From Phoenix dactylifera (lineage: Eukaryota; Streptophyta; Magnoliopsida; Arecales; Arecaceae): DNA of 64,000 bases. The DNA lies in NCBI RefSeq assembly GCF_009389715.1, contig NC_052403.1, forward strand, positions 13,158,297 to 13,222,296, given 5' to 3'. The translations under genes were made by a program, and so were the position numbers. Below, one piece after another: positions 41,165 through 52,155 of this stretch. The notes beneath the pieces are model-generated. The model was not told the DNA's origin. It ran no database searches and saw nothing but the letters and a program-made list of their open reading frames with translations. Within the stretch, counting starts at the first letter, position 1. Every line of letters starts with the position of its first letter.

Positions 41165-44100
41165 ATGGGTTTGGTGATCTGTTACAGTGGTGTGCCACTG
41201 CATGTTAGGCTGAGGGTGCTGACAGTCCGAGCTGTGAATTCCTCTGAATCATCTCTGGATTCTGTCATTCTGAAGTCTGGTGGTTCACGGTTACAAGTCC
41301 TGCAACAAGTTGATGAGTTGCTGAGGAAGGGGAATGAGAGGGGAGCTCTCTCCCTGGTCAAGGATTTGCAGGGAAAGCCTCGGGGTCTTCAGTGCTTTGG
41401 AGCAGCAAGGCAGGTTGTTCATTTGGATATTTTCTCCTTTGTATGGTGTTTTTTCCTAGAGATTGTGCCAGGATTTGTTTTGATAGATGTGCATGCTTCT
41501 CATATTATTTTGATTTTATGTGGTGGTTCCTGGTCAGGTCAACCTGGACAATTGTCTAATTAATTTATGTTAGTTATGGGATGCTTCTATAGCACCTCCA
41601 ACTGATTCAAGGCTACTTATAATTTCACAAACATGCTGTCCGTTTAGTTTGATTTAGGTGGGGCAAATCCAGGGATCCTGAATACAGAATATGCCTCTTC
41701 TTCGACTGGTATACATAAGAAGCTAATGCTTGCCTGAAATATGTAATACAATAATTTTGTGATGCTATGAAACTTCTTTCTCCTTAATAAAAATATTTTT
41801 GGTTTGCAACACAATTATGGGTCGCCAGGTTTTAAAGTTCTGAATTACATGGTTATTTCTTCCAGAAAACAACAAATACTATTGACTCGCTTGATGCTGC
41901 TGAGTTTCTATCTGTGATTAAGAGACATGGGTCGCAGCCTATATTAGACTACGGAAATATAACATCCATATTGTCCATGAGATTCATATTTCAAGAAGTA
42001 TAGGTAAATAATTGAGTTCATTGTTATATAGCACTTCATAGCAGTATTTCTTAGGTAAATTATTGATGCACCTTTTATATAGCAATAAGTACAAATAGAA
42101 GGTGGTCTATGCATACACGCAGAAGATACATTAAGTGTAATGTGCCAGTGAGGCTGAGTATGGTAGGTTAAAACAAGGTTCAGCATTCACCAGTTCTTAC
42201 GTTCTTGGATCTAATGTGCCTGTAATGGCCCAAATCGTGCTGTCAGTTTCCATCGTTACCAACTATACACTGTATTGGCCAAAGTACTGATAGGTTGCTC
42301 TCTAATTGTATGATTCTTTCAAGCAAATTGTTTGGGATTAGCTTGAGTTTTCATAAGGTCAAGTAGATGCATCTCAATAATTCTTTTGATACTTATGGGA
42401 CAATTATCCTTGAATTTTATTTGTTTTGAGATTTGCTAATCTTGGAACTCTAGTTTTTGTCCATTGGATGTTCGATATCAAATGATTTTTAGTCCCCATT
42501 TGTCATTGTTATGACATGTTCATTCATTTTTAACCTTCATATATTATTTGGGAGCTTTGTATTTTAAATACTTCTCTTCTTGGTTATTTTCCAGGCTGAT
42601 GCTGCAAAGCAATTGTACAATGTAAAACCACTCTTATTGTGACGCTCCAAACAAAAACCGTTCTAATATGCAAACAATCATATTCTGTTTCATGTTGAAG
42701 TTTTTATAAGTACGCATCTGTTCCGATCGTTTACCTTATATATATATATAATTCTTTTTCTCTCTATTTCTATAAACCTTGGCAATTGCTTAACTTTTCC
42801 TTGTTTAATGTGTAAAATTTGTGCTGTTAGGTGCCACAAAGATTCTATAACTTGGATGAGTTGAAGCTAAATGGAATCAACACTGCTGCTTTTTTGTCTC
42901 CTGCGGATATAACTTTGGGTTCGATAGAGAGAAATCTTCAACTTGTTGCAGTCCTGGGAGGCTTTGCTGCATGGCTTGCATTTGGTTTTTCTCAACTACA
43001 AATATTGTATCTTTCCTTAGGTTTACTGTTTCTATGGACGTTAGATTTGGTGAGTTAATATCTCCTGTTTTACTGAACTGCATTTTTCAGTGCCTGGATT
43101 AATAGAGCTTACTGTTAGATTAAGTTATGCTAGGGGAAAATGTATACATGCAAATGTGCATTTACTTTTGGGGTTGATAGTAGTTTATTCAGATCTTTGC
43201 CTCTGACTTAATGATACAGATTCAGTAAAGACAAATTCAGTGTGCATAAGTTTTATACCTTAATGTTTTTGGCATCCAAAAATTTCTAAAATTAGCTGTT
43301 GTTCGTCTCATTTTTGTTGTGCAAATGTTAATATTTGCTTTATGCTTATAAGCTTTCTTAGTAAGGAAGCATCAAGAAAATTTACATGCAGATATATTTT
43401 CTTTGTTATTACTTTTCAGGCAGAAAATCTCTTCTGATTTTTCTTCTCAGTAAAATTTCGTTATTTGATTTAGAAATCACATTTTTGCATGTTGAGTAAT
43501 TAAATAAATATAAAAGAGGACTAATTTGAACAACATAAACTTGAAAAATACTTTAATAAATGAAATAAATGATGAAAATAGTCACTTTACCATTTAGCTC
43601 TGTCTAATTGTTGACAAAATGAAAGCTAGTGTCAATCAACAGAAGAAAAGAAAATAAACCAAAGAATTTTCTTTTGTTTAAATGAACCAGCAGAACTGCA
43701 GAAAGGGTGGTTCATATTTGGGCTGGCAATCTTGATCCACTTGCTTTCTATCAGAGAAGAAAAATAATTAGTCTATGAGAACATAAAATCTTTTCTCCTT
43801 ATTTTTCTTTCCCTTAATTTTCTTTTTTGTGCTAAAACAGAAAAGAAGAATTTCTTTTTTATCAGTTTCTTTGCAAGTAAATACTAAATAGGGCACTCTC
43901 TATCCAAAAAGAAAAGAAAAGAAAAGAAAAGAAAAATGAAGCTGTGGTTGCAGGAGCTGTTGATGAATTGAAGTCCCATTTACCTAGTAAACCTTTTTCT
44001 TTCCTGTTATGGGTCCCATATATTTTTAGGACCGTGTACTTTTACTTCATGCAGATCAGCTTCTTACACCGTGTTATCTCTAGTATGCCCTTGTCTTTAG

Positions 44101-47100
44101 ATAATGTCCAGAAGATCCATTTCCCAACCTTCTATATTTGACTTATGTTGGTGTGTCATTTACTCATTTCCCAACTATTTTGGCTACCTATAGATTCATG
44201 ATGTCATTTTCTAGGTAACTCACTACTCTACTGCTCATCCATTTTGTTATGCTATTTATTGAATGTCTTTGCGAGTCTACCTTATTGAATATTCCTTCAC
44301 CAGCCTCAATAAGATTCTTGTGGACATTGTGCCACTATTTTCTTGAGATTCACCAATGATTCATGTTACTATGCTGCGTTTCTTTTTTCTTTTCCATTTC
44401 TCTTTGTTAGCGTTAGCAGTAAGGTTACTCTATTGCGACTTAGGTGTTACAGGTTCGAAACACAGAAACAACCTCTCTGTATGTAAGGACAGGGTTGCAT
44501 ACTTCTAACCCCTACAGACTTGCAATAGTTGGGGCCCCGTGTGCTAAACTGTCCTTTTAATCAAACTTGGATGTTCTTTTAATATGTAGGTGGCTGTTAT
44601 TGAGGCATGGGGATGCTCGTATCCTGACCTTTATTGTGAAGTGACCAATATCTAACTAATTATATAACGACCTAGGATTTTACCGAAATGGCTGGACAGA
44701 AGATATTATTTGAATTCCTCGATCCCGTAGAAGCACCCAAGTTTTCCCTAGCGTATAATTGATGTAGGACCAAATACAGGACCACACAAGTCCTCATATA
44801 CTAATTTAAGATCCTACTGCATAGTGGAAATATATGTGAGGATCTATGCGGTTGCGTATTTAGTCCGACATTGGTTGTACGCCAAGGAGATATTGGGTAC
44901 TTCCATAAGGCTAATAAACCCAAATATCACTTTCTGGCTACCTTCTTTGATGAGGTTTTTGGTCGTTACAAATGGTAATAGAGCAGACCCAATCTATGGA
45001 CCATGTGTGATGAGGTGACACTGCATTATAGGCCCTTTTGGGGTTGAGCATGAGCTGATTGTGGTGATTTTGATTGGATATTTGTGATTGGACCCTTAGC
45101 CTGGCAAGAACGCGCTAGCTTAAATAGACGGAGTACATGAGGACTTGTGGGTCATGTGTTTAGTCCCACATTGAGTGTATGTTGGGAGATCTTGGGTACT
45201 TCTACAGAGCCAAGGAACCCAAAAAGTACGTTCTTACTTGCTCTTCTGGTTGAGTCCTAGGTCGTTACAAATTAACTAGTGTTGGGTGTATAGTTTTTAT
45301 GCAAGTGAATCCACCATGAATGATGTAGGACAAACGTATGATAGTGACTTGTATGTTGTTCTATAGGTTTCAATGCAAGTCAACCAACTAGCAACATCTT
45401 CTACTTTATGTATATCGAGAGATGAATGATATATGGAGGTCACGAATGTAACAAGAGCAAGCAAAAGAGAGAATTCATAAGATGACGCAAGAAAGAAAGA
45501 ATTAAGTCAAGTCTATATCTCAATGGGGCTATTTGTAAGATGATGGTTTCCTATCTCATTTGAGGGGAGAGTTGGACTTTGTATTGTCTTTTCGAGCCCC
45601 TTTCCTTGCTTGAGTGTCTTTTAAAAGCTTAAATCTATTTCTTTGTTTTGGCTTCTTTCTGATTGTGATCTCTTAGGCCTCTTTTGATGGAGGAGTGAGG
45701 AACTTGGTGCTTGATACGATTGGTCACAATCTGAGTCAAAAATATCACAACAGGGTTATTCAGGTTAGTCATGTTATGCATTGAGCATTCGTTATTCAAA
45801 TATTCCTTATTGTGTATTTACCCTGTTCTTATGAAGAAGAGTGTGTGCGTTTGTCATGTTTTCCTAATTTAGTCCAATTGAGTTGGCATGAATTTAATTG
45901 CAAGAACAGGAGATGTTCTAGTCATGTTTAAGTCATAATAATCATCAACTGGCAACCAATCATAATGTGTTAATCAGATTGTCTCCAAGACGGTCCTGAA
46001 AGGTGGGAACTTTTGCCCACATACACTATTGCACTTAGGAATCAAATTAAATCATATGTTTTAAATATGTTCATTGGAGCTAGTTGTTTTCGGGAACTAA
46101 TGTTCTAAGGATGGGTACTTTGCAGCATGAAGCTGGTCATTTCTTGATAGCCTACTTGCTTGGAATTCTTCCAAAGGGATACACATTATCAAGTTTAGAA
46201 GCCTTAATGAAAGAAGGATCATTCAATGTGCAAGCTGGAACGTCTTTCGTGGATTTTGAATTTCTTGATGAAGTATGTTTGTTTTCTCTTTATTTCTTCT
46301 GTTTTCTTATCTGTTCTAAATTTGGCATGTACCACTGCCTTCATGCTATTGGCATCATTAAATTAGGAACCTGAAGATTGCCTTGGCTTTTTTTTCCCCA
46401 TCCAGTGTTAAAGGGTAATAACTTTTCAAAAACTTTCTTATACTCTTCCTGCCTGCCTGAAATTCCTGTAGCATTGTTATCACGATCTGTGATCTCTTTG
46501 CCATATCATTTAGTATGTATTATGCTTTAAAATGCCAAAGATGTGCACTAACCTGGATGCTTATGCCATATTGGTGGGATGCTTTATACCTTGTGGGAAA
46601 GTTAGATGCTTTATAATTTTGTTATGTATAATTATGGCAATCCTTGTCAATCTCTTTTTATCAATATTGTAAGGTGAATATGCCATAACATGCTGTTGTA
46701 TGCTTACTCATTGTATCAAGTACATTATTATTGGTCTTCTCAAACTAGTATGTTGTTGGGTTGTAGGGTGCCTATGGGCTGTACGACCTGTTTCTCAATA
46801 TGTGGAGTATTATTAACCATACAAGGTGTATTCTGAGTTAGTGCATGGTGCTGGAATTATTCATGTGGAAGAAAAAGGCCAAGGATATTTTGGTTGCTTA
46901 ACAACATAATAATCTGCCCCTTGTGATGAAAGGCCAATGATCATTGCAATTGTTAGATGAGCAGCATACAATTGTTTGGCTCTTGGTATTCCATGTGACT
47001 AAAGCTGAAACATTTTTATTGGTCATTTTGTAGCTTGCGAGTACTCTTGTTGCAGATTCTGTTTGTGTGTGACCCTCCTACGACTATGGGGCCTAGGGAA

Positions 47101-50100
47101 GGTCAGATGTATGCTGCATTACCTCCATGTTTGGAGAGGTTGTTTGTGTGTGTGAACCTCCCAAGGCTATAGGGCCTGGGGAAGGCTGGATGGATGCTGC
47201 ATTACCTCTATGTTTAGGGGCTGTTTTTGTGATTTGAACTTATGACACCCATGTCATAATAGAGCAACCTTACCATTGCACCAAGGCTCACACTTTATTT
47301 AAAACTAAAAATAATAAATACCTAAACATTTAAGGATTTCTTACCTATATCTCTTTGCAAAACTTTGACTTGAAACGTGGTTCGAGTATCTAGAGTTCCA
47401 GACCCTCTTAAATTTGGTGCAAATATGGAATTTTTTTAACAAATTGACAAGGATGCACTATGTCAGCACTATTTAAATGGAGTGTTGTTCAATAGTTTGA
47501 TGCCATATCGAAACCCTCTGATGTTCTTAAAAACTTTATGGCTATCACTGGTTAACATTTTGCTAGTTATATGGAAGGGATGTTAGTAGGGTTATTTCCA
47601 GTGGGGGAGACTGGATTTAAAGCCAACATGTGGCCTGAGAAAACCATTCCTTGTTCTGCTTTTTTGTCAAGTCAATCCGGATGCCATTGCTGCACTGACC
47701 AGATTTATGCTAATGATAGGCTATTGCTTCTCCCATAAGACTACAGAGTACAAACAGTATACAGTCATGGACTATTTCCAAACGTTGTTGGTTACAGTTC
47801 TTAAATGTTTATTACAAATTAGAAATGTTTCAGTTTACATGCAGTCATGCATGTGAATGAAAATACAAGTTTGTATTGGACAAATTTGTTCCCCCTCTCT
47901 CCTCAGGGTTATTATATCAGAATATTTAACAAAAAGCTACATTATATAGATCCAAACCAAGTGCATAGTTATATGAATAACCTCAGTAATCCTGTATGTT
48001 ATTTGTGAGACACAGCTGCAGCTTCTGATTATGTTCTAGCGTGCTTTTGTTGAAGTGCCAAGGAGCATATTTCCATCCTGAATATTGTAGAAGTTGCATC
48101 TCAGTCCTATATGCAACTGCATTCAGATGTAGCATAAGATGATACTAAAGAACACCTTAAATAATTCATTTTCTTGTTTAAAACTATAATTTACACTACC
48201 GGTACATGTTTTCTGCATGTATATTGTCTCCGGAGTTCTCTGAGTTGCAATATTGAGCATCTAATGTTTTGAAGCTTACTTACATCCTAGTCATATAATA
48301 TAAATTTGTTTCCTGTACCGTGCCTAGGAAGCTTTTGGATCAGAATAATGCGATAAGCAGTTAAGATATTTTTAAAGTTGAATTTAAGGACAAACTGATG
48401 GTATATCCTGAAGATTGTGATAACTTTTTTGGTTCAACTTTTGTATGATGTGCTACTCTTGTGGCTTTAATATATTCTTTTTGTATTTTTTGCAGATTGC
48501 TACAGGAAAAATATCTGCAAAGGTGAGACTCTTTCTTTCCTCTATAACGTTATGGTTTGTTTCAAAGAAGAGATCATACTAAAGCTGTTTTCAGAGTTCT
48601 CATTGATGTTTTTTTTCCTGAGTTTGCTTCTTTCATATCACTTATTTGAGAATACACGCATGCATGCATGCACGCAAACACGCACTATCCTGTTCTTTAT
48701 GTCATTCTGTTCATGTCACTGCAAATATCTATTAATGCTAAAATTGCAGATGCCTAAAAAGATGTACGCACATAGTTGCACCATCTTGAATTAAACTTAC
48801 AAGCTGCATTGTGAACTTATAAAATATGGTGGCTGAGCAGATACAAATGACTATTATCTTTGAGAACCAATCTTGACTTTGGGAAGTTAAATATCAATGC
48901 TAATTCCTGACTTATTAATTAAGGCACGAGCAAGGTTGAATGCTAAAGTAAAACTATGTATTACATGCAGAAGATGTGGTTCTAACACTTAGTTAAGCCA
49001 ATGTAGAATATGATTGAACGGGCCCTCATATGACTAATATATTATAAAGAAATGATTTTTAAATATGTTTTCTCTGAAACTAAATTGGCTCTGTATGATA
49101 CTTTTATTGTCGTTTTGTTGTATTGTATTTAATATTTGATTGACATCTCTATATAAAAAAAAAGAATGCATGCTTTGTGGCATACGGATTCGTATATATT
49201 TGGATATATAGTACTGGATATTGGCCCGTGCTACGCATGTGACTATTTCTTGACATTGTCGGCATGTGTGGTTCATGTGGAAGGTAATATGGATGGCTGA
49301 GATCTTCCAATTTGATTGAAGATTTCCATTATTATTATCTTTTTCGATAATTTTTTATTCCTTTATCTTGTTTCACTCCCTTGCAAATAAATACTAAATT
49401 ATGTGGAGTATATCTATTAGATATAATAATTATTAGTAGGGTGAAATATTTTGTTTTTATTTTAATCACATGCATTGTTGATTGAGAGTAAGGAATGTGG
49501 AGACAGACATAACTCAGGTCTTTCTGTCTAAATAGAGAACTCAACCAACACCAATCTTTTAGTATTCCTGTGTCTTTCTATCTCTATCTCTCTCCCTCCC
49601 TCACTCTCTCTTCTCTGTTTTTTTTTATATAAAGTTTAATTAGACAGGTGACATCTATGCTACAGTTCTCTGTACAACAGAAGCTAATATGGGTGTGTCA
49701 CCGATCCAGTGAGTTGCCCTTTCTCTAATACACACTAAAGCTTCAGACTGGAAGACTCAACAAACACAAATGTTTTAGTTGTTCCGTTCCCTTGCCAAAG
49801 CAAACAGGATGCTACTGCAGTCCCTCTTTCGGATTTTGATTCCTCCTCCCTTTCATAATGGTAGAGCAGTTGGCTTGTGGGTCAGCTGACTCTGATATGA
49901 GAATGAACTGCATTAGCTTTTTGTCGAGGATTTGGATCCAGACCATAATATTTGGATAAATTTGGATTTAATTTTGATCGGATATATACTTTTACATGAA
50001 ATTTTGTAGTTTTTTAATAAGGCCTACCCATGTTTCTGGGTTCGGTCCAATTTTGCCATATCCGCAGCCCACTTAATTTGAAAGCTGGGTTAGTTTTGGG

Positions 50101-52155
50101 ATGCAATTCTGACCTATAGGCAGGGATAACAAGCTGAGTTTGGGTTGCTGAGACTTGATTCAGTCATATTTGGAGGGCATTTGACCACGCCTTAAGCTAG
50201 CGACCGCCCCGTCTATTGTTGTTCAAGGCTTCAAGCTTGGCTTGTGAGCCACATAAATGTGCTATCTTGAGCCGAGTTTGAGATTTTATTTTATTTTTAA
50301 ATTGGGTAAGGCCCAATCTGATTTCATTTAGAGAATAGTACAAGGGACCTCGGAGGTTGAAAAGAGTGAGGAGCAGGTGGAGAGGGGGACAGGGGGAAAA
50401 GATGGGAGCAACAGGAGAAACGATTAGCGTAAGGGTATATTTACCACCTAGATGGCAATAAATAATAGGAGAAACCTTTGCTGAGTCGGAGCTTTATTCC
50501 TTTTCGCTGGCCGGCTAATGTAGATTCCAGCTTGTTTAAAAGCTTAGATTAAAGCTTGCGCTTGTCTTGTTTGCTAAACAAAGGAGTTTGATTGGCGTGG
50601 ACCAGATCATGGATAAACTTGGTCCACCTGCAGCCCTGCCCATAGGTCAAAAAACAACTTGTGCCTCTAATTAACACATCCCATAATCATCATTCACATT
50701 ATGTCAATTTCAAGATTTGGCATGCAGCTTATTATTTCATGAAATATGAAGGTTGAATACGCACCCATATAGAACCTTATCTCTTTACAACGATGGTCGT
50801 CAGTTATGGTTTAATGGAGTCAACTCCTGATTGGATGTAAATATAGTGGTAAACATAAATGAAATGCATCCTGATTACAATTGATGACTTTATAAACAAT
50901 CCTGGAGTTACTGTTTCTGTTGTCTTGATGTGACTATAAACTATCCCACAATAATTTTTTCTGTTATCTTGATTTAGCTATACAGATGGATGTGAAAGTA
51001 GAAAAACATATTTCCAATATAATGAGCTGGATGAATTAGGTGATGTGCTTTTGGAATGATGTCTGACAGCTGCATGCTTGCAAGACTAGGGGGGAATGTT
51101 CTGAAACCTATGTATGACCATAAAATGTTGTATGGATGGAGGTATCACATCATGATGATGGTTCATGTATGTAAGAAAAACACAGTTAAAGTTGCAAAGT
51201 TGAAATGGATCCATGCAAATAGAAAGGATAAGGTCATAGCTAATAGGAAGAAAAGTGGATGGGTGCCTTAATATAATGGAGAGAGTTAGAGCTTATGGGA
51301 AGCTCATGTAGGTTCAACATATTGGATAAAATCATGGCAAGTGTGTAAGAGAATGGGAGAGGACAAGGATTGTGGAAAGTAACAACGTTTCAGGGATGAT
51401 CTACAAAGACTGACGTGAAGTGGCAGGATAAATTATTTTATTGTGGTCATGATGATAAATATACATTACTAGATCACTAGAAATACTAGATACTGCAAAT
51501 ATTCCCGTCATTTTGTTCATTGAACTTGTTTCTCAAGTTCAAGCATGGACACAAAAACTTGCTTTGGTTCGATAAAAACCAAATATTTTTTTTAAGTTGA
51601 TCATGTCCTTTGATGTTTCTGTAGGGTTCATCCCACTTCCCACCGAACTTCGTAAGGGATGTCACCAGTTAAGGTCGTCTCGTAAGCACATTGCATGAGC
51701 CGACCAATTAACTAGTTTTGAAGCACATACCAACCTGTTTGCAATTAGTTTCCTTGAATGGTACCTCATGTGAACTGCTTTTTAGCAGATGTTGAACAGG
51801 TTCTCATGCATAGCTTTGGCAGGAGTGGCTACGGAGTATCTTCTATTTGGATATTCTGAAGGTGGGCTTGCAGACATTGATAAGGTCAGTTCATGAATTC
51901 AAACATAAATGTTTTGACCGTGAACTGGTTCTGACTCTATTCATCCGGAAACAGTTGGATAAATTACTTAAAAGCCTGGGGTTCACACAGAAGAAAGCGG
52001 ATTCTCAGGTGAGATGGGCTGTGCTGAATACTATTCTAATACTGCGTCGTCATGAGAGAGCTAGATCACAGTTAGCAGAGGCCATGTCTTCTGGTAAATC
52101 AGTGGGGTGTTGCATTGACATAATAGAAAGAAGTATAGATGATGCAGATGTTTGA
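41165..52155 (+). CDS. Probable plastid M41-like (FtsH-type peptidase) membrane protein without AAA domain (7 exons)
   Basis: Exons: 41,165-41,413, 42,831-43,049, 45,677-45,763, 46,126-46,272, 48,496-48,522, 51,789-51,884, 51,955-52,155. All junctions are phase 0 and GT-AG. The product has 341 residues, matching in length the Arabidopsis At5g27290-like family as I recall it. A short N-terminal segment rich in Val/Arg/Ser looks like a transit peptide. Two hydrophobic helices lie at about 119-136 and 139-154. The M41 zinc motif HEAGH is at 186-190, with FVDFEFLDE after it and CIALAGVATEYLLFG at 249-264. Asp in GGLADIDK (272 or 274) could be the third zinc ligand. No Walker motifs or AAA module are present, so unlike true FtsH it cannot unfold substrates by itself. 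Peptidase activity is inferred, and membrane location in the chloroplast is likely. The start could lie further upstream in an unseen exon, but the length argues against it. Confidence 0.88.
44402..44558 (+). mobile_element. Au-type SINE
   Basis: A tRNA-derived head with A-box-like TTAGCAGTAAGGTT near 44,413 and a canonical B box GGTTCGAAAC at 44,452-44,461 is followed by CAGAAACAACCTCT and an AACCCCTACAGAC tail. The order and wording match the plant Au SINE family. It is diverged and lies in intron 2 of the M41-like gene. Confidence 0.7.
44661..44800 (-). mobile_element. Solo LTR of the TRIM family, inverted
   Basis: On the minus strand it reads TATGAGGAC...GGTCCTACATC...AACTTGGGTGC...AATTCAAATAATATC...CCTAGGTCGTTATA, aligning with the 137-bp LTR at 57.9 kb. 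CTAAT stands on both sides (44,656-44,660 and 44,801-44,805), a candidate target duplication if 2 bp are allowed beyond each LTR end. Confidence 0.65.
44836..45269 (+). mobile_element. TRIM element, degraded, two LTRs
   Basis: LTR 44,836-44,970 (TGTGAGGAT...TCGTTACA), primer site TGGTAATAGAGC at 44,973-44,984 (one change from the tRNA-iMet complement), an internal region without coding frame, then LTR about 45,136-45,269 ending TCGTTACA. No clear target duplication. It lies in intron 2 of the M41-like gene, about 35 bp from an inverted solo LTR of the same family. Confidence 0.8.
47053..47291 (-). mobile_element. Au-type SINE with duplicated 3' part
   Basis: Read on the minus strand: GAGCCTTGGTGCAATGGTAA (A box at 47,284-47,273), TAAGTTCAAATCAC (B box at 47,240-47,231), then the Au-like body ending in CTTCCCCAGGCCC. 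The 3' body occurs twice, about 47,145-47,225 and 47,055-47,140, each with TAATGCAGCAT and CCTTCC(C)CAGGCCC-like words. It lies in intron 5 of the M41-like gene. Confidence 0.75.
50121..50638. mobile_element. hAT-like MITE, 518 bp
   Basis: The ends are CAGGGATAACAAGCTGAG and, reverse-complemented, CAGGGCTGCAGGTGG. The 8-bp flanks CCTATAGG (50,113-50,120) and CCCATAGG (50,639-50,646) differ at one position, the target-duplication size of hAT transposons. No transposase frame. It lies in intron 6 of the M41-like gene. Confidence 0.6.

Noticed and set aside
49856..49905. tRNA-like stretch AATGGTAGAGCAGTTGGCTT
   Set aside because: Resembles a D-arm only. No acceptor stem or T-arm could be paired, so it is at most an old SINE or tRNA fragment.
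51847..51954. Open frame leading into the last M41-like exon
   Set aside because: It is a 70-bp intron plus out-of-frame exon 6. Splicing 51,884 to 51,955 keeps the family frame.
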